64,000 bases of DNA. Origin: an uncultured Collinsella sp. GTDB taxonomy: Bacteria; Actinomycetota; Coriobacteriia; Coriobacteriales; Coriobacteriaceae. Under the pieces are notes generated by a model that ran no database searches, had not been told where the DNA came from, and was given only the letters and a program-made list of their open reading frames with translations. Each line of letters opens with the position of its first letter. The first letter of the stretch is position 1. The position numbers were made by a program, and so were the translations under genes. The stretch is from NCBI GenBank assembly GCA_958415525.1, contig CATYZE010000001.1:1-64000 (forward strand), written 5' to 3'. This document shows, in pieces, positions 6,748 through 15,193 of this stretch.

Positions 6748-7830
6748 ATGATGGCAGATTCCAAGCAGGCTCCACTCGACGCCGCGGCAGCCGCCAAAGC
6801 AGCGTTCGCTTCGGTCCAGGACAAGCCGTTCCCCGACGATATTTTTACGGCTCCCGAGCTCCGTTGGGCCGTGATCGGTTGCGGCGTTATCGCCAACCAG
6901 ATGGCTCAGTCCCTTGCTCTTGCCGGCCGCAAGCTTGCGGGCGTTGCCAACCGCACGCTGTCCAAGGCTCAGGCTTTTGCCGATCAGTATGGCATCGAGA
7001 AGGTCTACGACACGGTTGAGGACCTCTACGCCGATCCTGACATCGACGCCGTCTACATCACTACCCCGCACAACACTCATATCACCTATCTGCGCGCTGC
7101 CCTGGCAGCCGGCAAGCACGTGCTCTGCGAAAAGGCCATTACCCTCAATTCCGCTGAACTCGATGAGGCCCGTGCCATTGCCGCCGAGCACAACGTGGTC
7201 CTTATGGACGCTACCACGGTGCTCCACATGCCCTTGTATCAAGAGCTGCGCCGTCGCATGGATGCCGGCGAGTTCGGCCGCATGAACCTCGCTCAGCTCA
7301 ACTTTGGTAGCTACAAGGAGTACGGCGACCTGACCAACCGTTTCTACAATCGCAACCTCGCCGGTGGTGCCATGCTCGATATTGGCGTGTATGCACTGTC
7401 CGTTATGCGCCTGTTTATGGCGAGCCAGCCCGCCGAGGTCGTGTCTCTGGGCAACACCTGCGAGACTGGCGTCGATGTTGCAGGCGGCATCGTCTGCCGC
7501 AATGCCGAGCAGCAGCTGGGCGTCGTGAGCCTTACGCTCCACTCCAAGCAGCCCAAGCGCTCGGTTATCAGCTTTGACAACTGCTATATCGAGGTCAACG
7601 AATATCCGCGCGCCGATCGCGCTACGATCGTGTGGACCGCGGACGGTCATCGCGAGGAGGTCTCCGCGGGCACCGAGGCTTACGCCCTGTGCTACGAGAT
7701 GGCTGACCTTGAGAAGGCCGTCGCCGGCGATGATTCCAAGCGCGAGCTTCTGGATTATGCTTCTGATGTTATGGAGCTCATGACCAAGCTCCGCGCCGAT
7801 TGGGGAGTCGTCTACCCCGAGGAGGAGTAA
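6748..7830 (+). CDS. Gfo/Idh/MocA-family NAD(P)-dependent oxidoreductase
   Basis: Soluble sugar or inositol-type dehydrogenase with unknown substrate. An N-terminal Rossmann fold begins at about residue 33 (WAVIGCGVIANQMAQSLAL). The family EKAI motif (LCEKAITLNSAELDEA, about residues 128-143) holds the conserved Lys. The C-terminal alpha/beta domain contains GGAMLDIGVYALSVM with the catalytic-region Asp. At 360 aa it is slightly longer than average through a 30-residue Ala-rich N-terminus. Two adjacent ATGs exist; the second (6751) is better spaced from AGGAGG. It is followed after three bases by a DeoR-type regulator, so the pair is an operon and the regulator probably controls it. Confidence 0.88.
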   Translation: MMADSKQAPLDAAAAAKAAFASVQDKPFPDDIFTAPELRWAVIGCGVIANQMAQSLALAGRKLAGVANRTLSKAQAFADQYGIEKVYDTVEDLYADPDIDAVYITTPHNTHITYLRAALAAGKHVLCEKAITLNSAELDEARAIAAEHNVVLMDATTVLHMPLYQELRRRMDAGEFGRMNLAQLNFGSYKEYGDLTNRFYNRNLAGGAMLDIGVYALSVMRLFMASQPAEVVSLGNTCETGVDVAGGIVCRNAEQQLGVVSLTLHSKQPKRSVISFDNCYIEVNEYPRADRATIVWTADGHREEVSAGTEAYALCYEMADLEKAVAGDDSKRELLDYASDVMELMTKLRADWGVVYPEEE

Positions 7831-7833
7831 GCG

Positions 7834-8580
7834 ATGCTTGCGGAAGATAGGCTTAACGCGATCGTGTCGATGGTGCAGCAGGCTGGCTCGGTAACGGTGC
7901 CCGAGCTTGCCGATGCCCTGGGTGTGACGGCTTCTACCATTCGACGCGACCTGCAGACACTCGACCGCGCGCACCGTATCGCTAAGGTGCACGGAGGCGC
8001 AACGAGTCTGGAGCGCGCACACGTGACGCGCGACCTGACGATCAGCGAGCGGAGTGATCTCCATAACGATGACAAGGAGCGCATCTGCGCCCGTGCGGCG
8101 GCGCTTGTGGAGCCTGAGAGCTTTGTGTATATCGATTCGGGCTCCACGACCCTCAAACTCATCGAGCATCTTCCATACCTTGAAGGTGTCACCTATGTGA
8201 CTGATTCCGTGCTCCATGCTCAGCATCTCGCTTTGCGCGGCATGCGCACCGTTGTGCTGGGCGGCGAGCTCAAGCCTGAGACCGAGGCGCTCGTCGGTCC
8301 CGATGCCTTGGCAACCCTAGACCGCTATAACTTCAACTGCGGCTTTTGGGGCTCTAACGGCATTGCCGCCGAGCAGGGCTTCACGGCGCCCGATATCGAG
8401 GAGGCGCAGGTCAAGCGTATCTCGATGCGTCATACGGCCAAACGTTACGTAATCTCGGACGCCAGCAAATTTGGCATGGTGGCGCCCGTCAAGTTCGCGG
8501 ACTTCCGCGATGCAACGATTATTACCGCAGGCGAGGTCCCAGCCAAGTACCGGGCAATGGACAACGTCGTCACGGTCTAA
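7834..8580 (+). CDS. DeoR-family transcriptional regulator
   Basis: N-terminal DeoR winged HTH: MLAEDRLNAIVSMVQQAG, then VTVPELADALGVTASTIRRD (about residues 19-40) and the VHGGA hinge. A C-terminal DeoRC sensor domain contains FVYIDSGSTTLKLIEHL and VVLGGELKPETEALVGPDA, as in regulators that sense phosphorylated sugars. The 248-aa length is normal. It lies three bases after the oxidoreductase gene, which suggests local control of sugar metabolism; the effector is unknown. Ends at a bidirectional terminator shared with the convergent RluA gene. Confidence 0.9.
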   Translation: MLAEDRLNAIVSMVQQAGSVTVPELADALGVTASTIRRDLQTLDRAHRIAKVHGGATSLERAHVTRDLTISERSDLHNDDKERICARAAALVEPESFVYIDSGSTTLKLIEHLPYLEGVTYVTDSVLHAQHLALRGMRTVVLGGELKPETEALVGPDALATLDRYNFNCGFWGSNGIAAEQGFTAPDIEEAQVKRISMRHTAKRYVISDASKFGMVAPVKFADFRDATIITAGEVPAKYRAMDNVVTV

Positions 8581-8602
8581 CAAACAAACGGGTAACAAGG
8601 CA

Positions 8603-8637
8603 AAACCACCATAAAGGTGCCCCCTTTGTGGTGGTTT
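8603..8637. terminator. Bidirectional terminator
   Basis: AAACCACC-ATAAAGG pairs with CCTTTGTGGTGGTTT, with A- and T-runs on opposite sides. It lies between two convergent genes and overlaps the stop codon of the minus-strand gene. Confidence 0.8.
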
Positions 8638-9295
8638 AGGGCTCCCAGGGGCAGGGGGCTTCGATGTGGATGTGCTCGCCGGTTACGGGATGCGTAAAGG
8701 ACACGCTGTGGGCATGGAGCATGAGGCCGCAGGGGCGCGGCGTTCCGTACAGGTCGTCGCCAACCAGGGGATGATGCTCGCTTGCCAGGTGCACGCGAAT
8801 CTGATGCTTGCGGCCGGTGAGCAGCTCGACATCAATATACGAGCGCGTGGGCAGGCCGCGGCGGCTCTTAAGGCGCTTGAGTACCTTGACGCGCGTCTGA
8901 GACGGCTTGCCGCTGGCGCCAACACGCATCTTGCGGCTATCGTGGCGGTCGCGGGCGATAGGCTTGTCGATGAGCTTCTCGTTCCAGTCGATTTTTCCCT
9001 CGGCGAGCGCCAGATAGTGCTTTTCGAATGCGTGGTCGATGACCATCTGGTCAAAGGCGGGCTGCGTCTGCTTGTCGAGCGAGAACAGCACCACGCCGGT
9101 GGTGTTGCGGTCCAGGCGATTGAGCGGCTGCATGTCGGTCGCGGCAAAGCCGTCGCCCATCGCCAGCAGCAGGTCGCTGGCGTAGTCGGTAAGTGTGCGC
9201 TCACCGGTGCCGTCACCGTGGACGATCATGCCAGCGGGCTTGTCGATGGCCATGAGCCAGGCGTCGCAGTAGAGGACTTGAGGTTCTTCGTTCAC
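8636..9295 (-). CDS. RluA-family RNA pseudouridine synthase
   Basis: Isomerises uridine to pseudouridine in rRNA or tRNA. The catalytic motif LNRLDRNTTGVVLF (about residues 59-72) contains the invariant Asp of the RLD signature. Upstream VLYCDAWLMAIDKPAGMIVH is the typical N-terminal strand and downstream GRKHQIRVHLA the conserved C-terminal motif. There is no S4 domain; at 219 aa it is a short RluA/YqcB-type enzyme, so the target cannot be assigned. GTG start behind GAAAGG, 15 bases after the U32 gene on the same strand, so the two are probably cotranscribed. Confidence 0.9.
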   Translation of the reverse strand: MNEEPQVLYCDAWLMAIDKPAGMIVHGDGTGERTLTDYASDLLLAMGDGFAATDMQPLNRLDRNTTGVVLFSLDKQTQPAFDQMVIDHAFEKHYLALAEGKIDWNEKLIDKPIARDRHDSRKMRVGASGKPSQTRVKVLKRLKSRRGLPTRSYIDVELLTGRKHQIRVHLASEHHPLVGDDLYGTPRPCGLMLHAHSVSFTHPVTGEHIHIEAPCPWEP

Positions 9296-9310
9296 GTGTA
9301 AGCCTTTCGG

Positions 9311-11806
9311 TTAGCTAATTCCCACAAACATGCAGCCCGAGGTAGCGCCGCGCAGGCGGGCAGCGGGCTTGCGGCCGGCTTGCGCGGCCTCGACGGCGCG
9401 ACGGACGCGAGCGACGGCACGGCCAATCTCATCGGCCTCGAGCAAGGTTCCGTCGACCATAAGACGGCGCACGCCGGCGTCGAGCAGCTGTGGAACCTGC
9501 GGTGTGAGGTCGATGGGGTAGGCGTCGTACAGGCGAGAGCGGCCGTGGATGTCGGTACGGACGGGCATGACCTTTCCGTCGATATTCTTGAGCGAGAGCT
9601 TGCGGGCACGCAAGCGGCAGTTGGCACAATCGTGGATGCAGCCGTTGGCAACCTGCAGAATGCAATGCTCGCTTGTCATGACGCGCGGGCGGCCAAAGAC
9701 GGTGATGCCTAGAGCCGCGGGCGCGGCGGTGCCGAGCGAGACAATCTCGTCGAGCGTGATCTCGGGCGAGAGCCAAAACGCACCGGCTCCGCGCTCGGCA
9801 AGCGCCTCCATGCAGGGCGTGTTGTGTACCGGCAGGCAAGAGCGAATCTCGGCCGTGGCGCCAACCTGTGCGGCCAGGGCAAGCTCAGAGATGTTGCCAA
9901 TAGCGACCGTGGCGCCGGCAACAACCCACGGGTCGACGCGGACGTGGTCAACGGCGCGGCAGACCTCGTCGAGCAGGGGTACGATGCCCTGCTCAAATGC
10001 ATCGGCGGGGGAGAGCTCGGCCGCATCGAGTGCGTCGGTGGTCATGTAGATGCGCGTTACACCCTCGGCGCGAGCGGCCTCGGCGGCCTCGAGCGAGGTG
10101 ACGGTGGCACAGATCTGCGGCTCATCGCGGTAGTGCTCGGGCGCGGGGCGGGAATCACTGGTTACAATCGCCGGCAGCTCGAGCGTTTTCGCGCGCTCCT
10201 CGTACGGTGCCAGAATGGCCTCTTCCAGCGCCTTACAAGCGGCGGCGCGCACCTTGTGTACGGCGGAAAAGCCCATACCGCAGCCGGCGTCGAGCGAAAC
10301 GTCAAAGCTTGCGGCCTCAAAGGGAGAGGAGCCCATGCGCCCGACGTGCTCAACCAGATCGGATGCCTCGACGGCGCGGGTCTTGGCAGCCTCGACGGTA
10401 AAGCCCGTGGCCGTGGCCGTAAGCGAAGGATCGTCGCAACAGGTGAGCGTAACGGCAAACGGCTCGCCCAGACGCGCCACGACGGACACATCAACAGCTC
10501 GGCGGCGCAGCACATCGCGCTTGAGCGCGGCGCCGGCGGCGTCGATGGCACGCTGACTGCGAATCACGCGGACGCGGCAGCCCTCGGGCATGCTGCGGGG
10601 TACGCGACATTCGATGACTTCACCGGCTGCGGCATCATCGGCGGCAATGGTGGTCAGGAACTGGTCAAACTCATCGTCGTGGCGAAGCTCCAGCAGGTCG
10701 CCCTTGCCCACGGGCTCAAACAACTCAATGCGGGCGATGGCGGCGCGGCGACGGCGGTCGTCGGGCTTGAGCCCGCGCACATCGCGGTTGGCCAGGCGGC
10801 TGCCGAGCACCGTGCCCACGATCTGGCCGCGGTTGTTGGAGCGCTCGTAACTCATCATCTCGTCACCCGAGGTGCCGTCTTGGTAGGCGTGCGTAAAGTC
10901 ACGGTTAAAGCAGCGCTTGAGCTGGCGCTGACGGGCGGCTTCCTCGTCCTTAGAGGTCGAAACATCGGCCAGCATATCGTCAATCTGATGACGATACACG
11001 TCGACGATGGAATACACGTAATCGGGAGCCTTCATGCGGCCCTCGAGCTTGAGCGATGCGGCGCCGGCGTCATACAGACGGCGAACAAGCTGCGAAGTGT
11101 TGGTGTCGCGCGGGCACAGCGCGCGCTCGCGACCGGCAGGGGAGAGCGAGCGGCCGTTCTCGTCGATCAGCTCGTAAGGCAGGCGACAGGGTTGAGCGCA
11201 CATGCCGCGGTTGGCCGAGCGGCCCGCCATGGCAAAGCTCGAAAGCAGACACAGGCCAGAGTAGCAAAAGCAGATGGCGCCATGGCTAAAGACCTCAAGG
11301 TCCACATCGGGCGCGGCATCGTGAATGGCGGCAATCTCGTCGATGGAAAGCTCGCGCGAGAGGGTCACGCGGTCGGCGCTCTGCTCGCGGCACCAAAGGG
11401 TTCCGCGGTCGTCGTGGATGTTTGCCTGGGTCGAGATATGCGTCTCGATGCCGGGCATCGTGCGCTTGACCTCAAAGAACAGGCCCCAGTCCTGGATGAT
11501 GAAGGCGTCGGCGCCCAGCGTGGAGCAGCGATGGATGAGCTGCAGCGCATCGCTCATCTCGGATTCCTTGATGACGATGTTGACCGTGACGTAGACGCGC
11601 GAGCCGGCCAGATGCGCGGCGCGGCAGGCCTGCTCAAAGGCCTCGTCGGTAAAGTTGGTGGCCTTGCGGCGGGCGTTGAAGCTGCCCATGCCGCAGTAGA
11701 TGGCGTCTGCCCCGGCGGCGAGCGCGGCGGCAAAGGGCTCCGGGCCTCCGGCGGGCGCCAAAAGCTCGGGTCTGCGGTTGGTGGTTCGACTGGCGGTTGC
11801 GGTCAT
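9311..11806 (-). CDS. U32 family peptidase (RlhA/YhbU-type)
   Basis: The U32 family includes RlhA, which with an FeS cluster hydroxylates a cytidine of 23S rRNA, and TrhP, which acts on tRNA. Many members are annotated as collagenases without proof. Here residues 13-330 form the U32 domain: LLAPAGGPEPFAAALAAGAD, AIYCGMGSFNARRKA, and the Cys-rich CFCYSGLCLLSSFAMAGRSA followed by RGMCAQPCRLPYEL. A long C-terminal extension (831 aa in total) contains CILQVANGCIHDCANCRLR near residues 715-733, a second cysteine set. RNA modification is more likely than proteolysis, and the neighbouring pseudouridine synthase supports this. Confidence 0.88.
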   Translation of the reverse strand: MTATASRTTNRRPELLAPAGGPEPFAAALAAGADAIYCGMGSFNARRKATNFTDEAFEQACRAAHLAGSRVYVTVNIVIKESEMSDALQLIHRCSTLGADAFIIQDWGLFFEVKRTMPGIETHISTQANIHDDRGTLWCREQSADRVTLSRELSIDEIAAIHDAAPDVDLEVFSHGAICFCYSGLCLLSSFAMAGRSANRGMCAQPCRLPYELIDENGRSLSPAGRERALCPRDTNTSQLVRRLYDAGAASLKLEGRMKAPDYVYSIVDVYRHQIDDMLADVSTSKDEEAARQRQLKRCFNRDFTHAYQDGTSGDEMMSYERSNNRGQIVGTVLGSRLANRDVRGLKPDDRRRRAAIARIELFEPVGKGDLLELRHDDEFDQFLTTIAADDAAAGEVIECRVPRSMPEGCRVRVIRSQRAIDAAGAALKRDVLRRRAVDVSVVARLGEPFAVTLTCCDDPSLTATATGFTVEAAKTRAVEASDLVEHVGRMGSSPFEAASFDVSLDAGCGMGFSAVHKVRAAACKALEEAILAPYEERAKTLELPAIVTSDSRPAPEHYRDEPQICATVTSLEAAEAARAEGVTRIYMTTDALDAAELSPADAFEQGIVPLLDEVCRAVDHVRVDPWVVAGATVAIGNISELALAAQVGATAEIRSCLPVHNTPCMEALAERGAGAFWLSPEITLDEIVSLGTAAPAALGITVFGRPRVMTSEHCILQVANGCIHDCANCRLRARKLSLKNIDGKVMPVRTDIHGRSRLYDAYPIDLTPQVPQLLDAGVRRLMVDGTLLEADEIGRAVARVRRAVEAAQAGRKPAARLRGATSGCMFVGIS

Positions 11807-11988
11807 ATCCTGCCTTTCAAAATGCTCAGATACTCAAAAGTATAGTGGTGCCGTCGCGGCAGGCGATGCCCGTGCTCCAAGCGGGATAAAGTCTTCAGCA
11901 GCTTGGACTGGCTGCTCCACATGAGAACCGCTCAGCGGTCCGGGGAAACCGTTGGGCGATAAAATATTCTCGCAACGTGATAATAATC

Positions 11989-12017
11989 TTGCATCGCGCG
12001 GAAACCTTGAGTACTAT
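11989..12017 (+). promoter_or_regulatory. Candidate promoter of ridA
   Basis: TTGCAT (11989-11994), a 17-base spacer and TACTAT (12012-12017), about 88 bases before the ridA start. Plausible sigma-70-type spacing, imperfect boxes. The remainder of 11807-12104 shows no gene. Confidence 0.4.
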
Positions 12018-12104
12018 CCCAATCAAGCGCGGTGTTCAGACCGAACTGTGCCTCCCGGTGTGAACGCCGCGCTCCCGTTCCCTTTTACTTGTAAGGAGAT
12101 AAAC

Positions 12105-12482
12105 ATGAGCAAGACCGTCGTGTCTTCCGATAATGCACCCGCAGCCATCGGCCCGTATTCCCCCGGTATCCAGGCCGGCAACATGGTGTTCCTGTCCGGC
12201 CAGCTGGGCATCGACCCCGCAACCGGCAAGATGCCCGAGGGCGTCAAGGCCCAGGCCAAGCAGTCCCTCGCCAACGTCGAGGCCCTGCTGACCGCTGCCG
12301 GCGCCACCTTTGCCGATGTCGTCAAGACTACGGTCTACCTGGCCGACATCGCCGACTTCGCCGCCGTGAACGAGATTTACGCCTCCAAGTTCGAGGCCCC
12401 GTTCCCCGCGCGCAGCGCCTTCCAGGTTGCCGCCCTTCCGGCTGGCGGTCTGGTCGAGATCGAGGTCGTCGCCGCCCTCTAA
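12105..12482 (+). CDS. ridA: RidA family enamine/imine deaminase
   Basis: Hydrolyses reactive enamine/imine intermediates such as 2-aminoacrylate released by PLP enzymes, protecting the cell. A 125-aa YjgF/YER057c fold with AIGPYSPGIQAGNMVFLSGQLG at the N-terminus, the conserved Arg in PARSAFQVAALPAGGLVEIE, and the terminal Glu of that motif. ATG at 12105 is behind GTAAGGAGAT; an upstream in-frame extension is not supported. It stands alone, ended by a strong terminator. The diaminopropionate ammonia-lyase encoded further right would make 2-aminoacrylate, so a functional link is possible but distant. Confidence 0.95.
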   Translation: MSKTVVSSDNAPAAIGPYSPGIQAGNMVFLSGQLGIDPATGKMPEGVKAQAKQSLANVEALLTAAGATFADVVKTTVYLADIADFAAVNEIYASKFEAPFPARSAFQVAALPAGGLVEIEVVAAL

Positions 12483-12512
12483 GGCGTTGGCAACAACTAA
12501 ACATGACATGCA

Positions 12513-12550
12513 AAAAGACCCTGCAGCGCGTGCGAGCTGCAGGGTCTTTT
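12513..12550. terminator. Bidirectional terminator after ridA
   Basis: AAAAGACCCTGCAGC (12513-12527) and GCTGCAGGGTCTTTT (12536-12550) form a perfect stem with A/T-runs on each side, serving ridA and the convergent regulator gene. Confidence 0.93.
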
Positions 12551-12594
12551 GTCAAGTGACGGATCGCTTGTGGAGCCGCGCTCCATTTTGCTCG

Positions 12595-13251
12595 TTAGCC
12601 CTCCTTGCGAACTTTTTGCAGGTAGCGGTAGACGCTGGGCTCCGAGATGCCCAGCGCGGTGGCGGCGCAGGCCACGGCGCCCTTGAGCATGAACACCCCG
12701 TTGCCGTTGAGGTGGCGAATGACGTCCACGCGGTCGCTCTGACCAAGCGACGCTACATCCAGCCCGCGCGCGCTCAGCAACTCGGCAATGCTGCGGTCGA
12801 TGAGCTCCTGTGTGGATTCCGAAAGGCTTTCGACCTCGATAGGGGCGGGCTCCGTGCGCGTCGGCGCCGCGTCGAAGCACGCCATGAGCTGCTGCGCCAT
12901 GGCGTTGATGGAGCGTACCGTGGAAAGGTCGGTGTTGACGCAGAGCATACCGACGATCTCATTATCCTCGCGAATGAAGTACGTTGCGGATTCCAGCGTC
13001 TTGCCTCCGGCGCCGCGGCCCTCGTAGCCCGTAATAAACGGCAGGTCGCGATACTTGGGGTCGTGCATGATCTTGAGCGCCAGATCGGTGGCGGGGCCGC
13101 CGACCTTGCGGCCGCTCACGATGCCGTTGCGAATATCGACGATGGCGTGGTCGGGATCCGAGAAATCGTGCAGCACGATCTCGCTGTTCTTACCGAGTAT
13201 CTGCTCCAAGAAATCGACCATCGGCAAAAAGCGGCGTACGGTCTCGTTCAC
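12595..13251 (-). CDS. YheO-type PAS/HTH transcriptional regulator
   Basis: 218 aa with an N-terminal YheO-like PAS domain (EIVLHDFSDPDHAIVDIRNG, GRKVGGPATDLALKI, then ATYFIREDNEIVGMLCVN) and a C-terminal HTH_22-type DNA-binding segment ending ALGISEPSVYRYLQKVRKEG. Start is GTG 13251 with AAAGGAG seven bases upstream; longer in-frame versions lack a ribosome site. Members such as DauR respond to amino-acid-like ligands. It is divergent from the NCS2 purine permease gene with a 352-base spacer, so control of the purine cluster is likely. A paralogue at 56434-57087 is divergent from the other half of the cluster. Confidence 0.87.
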   Translation of the reverse strand: MNETVRRFLPMVDFLEQILGKNSEIVLHDFSDPDHAIVDIRNGIVSGRKVGGPATDLALKIMHDPKYRDLPFITGYEGRGAGGKTLESATYFIREDNEIVGMLCVNTDLSTVRSINAMAQQLMACFDAAPTRTEPAPIEVESLSESTQELIDRSIAELLSARGLDVASLGQSDRVDVIRHLNGNGVFMLKGAVACAATALGISEPSVYRYLQKVRKEG

Positions 13252-13603
13252 GGGTAACTCCTTTGGGTGAAATCGGAAATGTTCATAACAATTTTTTCTC
13301 ATGGTAACACGCTGCTCATCATCTCGTATATCCGCAGGTACATTGCATAATGCAGACGAACGGTATGATTTTGGCGGTAAACGGTCGACCAAAAGAAAAG
13401 TAAGATGTTATTTAGACCAGACACATTTCTGACCTGCGGAAACGAGTTATTTCAGCTTAAGAATAGTCTGATAACAAAAAATTATTATTGAGAATGAGAA
13501 TCATCTTTAATACGATATGCAACGAAGGCACAACCTCAACCCCGCACTGCGTCACAATAGAGCGTTAGATGCGAAAACAACTACTTCGAGGATTGGTGGT
13601 CAA
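13252..13603. promoter_or_regulatory. Divergent promoter region of regulator and purine permease
   Basis: 352 bases, clearly AT-richer than the flanking genes, especially 13380-13530. It must hold both promoters. TGAGAATGAGAATCATC at about 13490 vaguely resembles a Fur box but is mainly a direct repeat of GAGAAT, so I do not call one. No riboswitch fold was recognised. Confidence 0.35.
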
Positions 13604-14998
13604 ATGACCCAGGAGACGGTTACGAACGGCACTGAAGCCCTGTTCACTCGCGAAGGCATGCCTCCCGTTAAGGAAATGATCCCGTGTGCCCTTCAGCACG
13701 TACTGGCATCGTTTGCCGGCATCATTACCCCGGCGGTCATCATGGCCGGCGTCTACGGCTTTAATAGCCAGCAGAGCACCGACATCATTCAGGTCGCGCT
13801 CATTCTTTCGGCAATCGACACGGCCCTTCAGGCCTTTGCTCCCTTCCGTCGCATCGGCGGCGGCCTGCCCATCGTCATGGGCGTTTCGTTCGCGTTCCTG
13901 CCGGCCCTGCAGGCCATGGGTGCCTCGGGCTTTAGCTTTGGCGCGCTGCTGGGCGGCGAGATTGTCGGCGGTGCCGTCGCGGTCCTCTTTGGTTTGGCCT
14001 ACAGCAAGATTAAGTGGCTGTTCCCGCCCGTCGTGACCGGTACGGTCATCTTCTCCATCGGCGTTTCGCTGTATCCCACGGCCGTCAAGTATATGGCCGG
14101 CGGTATGGGCACGCCGCTGTGGGGCACCCCGCAGGCCTGGTGCGTCGCCCTTATCACCTTTGCCGTGGTCTTTGCGCTCGCCAACTTTGGCAAGGGCACG
14201 CTCAAGCTGGGATCCGTGTTCTTTGGCATGATCGTTGGCATGATCGTTTCGATCCCCTTTGGCATGATCGACTTCTCCAGCGTCGCCACCGCTCAGGTCT
14301 TCGCCCTTCCCAAGCTCATGCCCTACGCGCTCGAGTTTGATCCCGAAGTCTGCATTACCCTCGCTGTCGTGTTCCCCATGGTTGCCATCCAGGTTATCGG
14401 TGACGTTTCCGCCGCCTGCCTGGGCTCCATCGACCGTATGCCCACCGAGCGCGAGCTCTCCGGCGCTATCGTGTCCCAGGGCCTCACCTCTATGGTCGGC
14501 GGCCTGCTGGGCGGTCTTCCCACCAGCGCCCTTGGCCAGAACGTGGGCATCATCTGCTCCAACAAGGTCGTCAACAAGTGGGTCTTTGTGATTATCGCGG
14601 CCGTCTTTGCCATCGCCGGTCTGTTCCCGCAGCTCTCTGCCGTCCTTTCCGCTATCCCGCAGCCCGTTATCGGCGGCGCGACCGTCGGCGTCTTTGGCAC
14701 CATCACCATGAACGGCGTGCGCATGTTCACCCGCGAGGGCCTCACGCAGCGCACTACCACCATCGTCGGCACCTCCGTCGTCTTTGGTCTGGGTATCTGG
14801 ATGGCCAGCGGTTGCCTTGCCGGCGAGGGTATGCCCGCCTGGGTGTCCACCGTCATCGGCTCCAATGCCGTGACCCCCACCGCCATCATGGCCATTGTCC
14901 TTAACCTGATCCTTCCGCAGACGCCGGTCGTGGCTCAGCACATCGATGCTGCCAAGGACGCCGCGGTGGATCTGGTCCTGCCCGAGAGCAAGAAGTAA
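13604..14998 (+). CDS. NCS2 (NAT) nucleobase/xanthine-uric acid permease
   Basis: Membrane symporter importing a purine base with protons or sodium. 464 aa with about a dozen hydrophobic segments, starting ALQHVLASFAGIITPAVIMAG. The NAT signature after the eighth helix reads QNVGIICSNK, near residues 312-321; the usual consensus is Q/E-N-x-G-x4-T-R/K/G, so Asn replaces Thr. GEIVGGAVAVLFGLAYSKIK matches purine rather than uracil members. ATG 13604 is chosen; an upstream extension would add 29 polar residues before the transporter fold. First gene of the purine cluster; the likely substrates are xanthine, uric acid or guanine. Confidence 0.88.
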   Translation: MTQETVTNGTEALFTREGMPPVKEMIPCALQHVLASFAGIITPAVIMAGVYGFNSQQSTDIIQVALILSAIDTALQAFAPFRRIGGGLPIVMGVSFAFLPALQAMGASGFSFGALLGGEIVGGAVAVLFGLAYSKIKWLFPPVVTGTVIFSIGVSLYPTAVKYMAGGMGTPLWGTPQAWCVALITFAVVFALANFGKGTLKLGSVFFGMIVGMIVSIPFGMIDFSSVATAQVFALPKLMPYALEFDPEVCITLAVVFPMVAIQVIGDVSAACLGSIDRMPTERELSGAIVSQGLTSMVGGLLGGLPTSALGQNVGIICSNKVVNKWVFVIIAAVFAIAGLFPQLSAVLSAIPQPVIGGATVGVFGTITMNGVRMFTREGLTQRTTTIVGTSVVFGLGIWMASGCLAGEGMPAWVSTVIGSNAVTPTAIMAIVLNLILPQTPVVAQHIDAAKDAAVDLVLPESKK

Positions 14999-15016
14999 CC
15001 AATTCGGTGCTATTCG

Positions 15017-15110
15017 TCGGCGGGCGCATCGCCTCGTCCGCCGACGTCATGCGGCGCCAAGCCGCACTTCAAAGGGTTTGTCCCTTTGGTGAAGCGTTGA
15101 CGGGAGAGGG
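15017..15110 (+). other. Hairpins between permease and ssnA
   Basis: CGTCGGCGG pairs with CCGCCGACG around 15017-15047, and CTTC-AAAGGG pairs with CCCTTT-GG-TGAAG around 15067-15095. No T-runs. These may be processing or mRNA-stability hairpins within a continuous operon. Confidence 0.4.
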
Positions 15111-15193
15111 CCCGTTTCCGGTGTAGGCCGGCGCTTCGCACTCCGCCATGTCAGAGGTGTCAAACCCCGCCCCTGATGTTGAAGGGAGCATTC

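Noticed and set aside
9824..11845. Long plus-strand reading frame of 673 codons
   Set aside because: Antisense to the U32 gene, whose codons and motifs are clearly real; long shadow frames are expected in GC-rich DNA.
11807..11990. Possible tRNA or riboswitch between the U32 gene and ridA
   Set aside because: No cloverleaf or known aptamer core could be folded; only short unlinked complementary segments.
13485..13515. Fur-box-like TGAGAATGAGAATCATC upstream of the purine permease
   Set aside because: It is mainly a direct repeat of GAGAAT with poor inverted symmetry, and there is no iron-related gene nearby.
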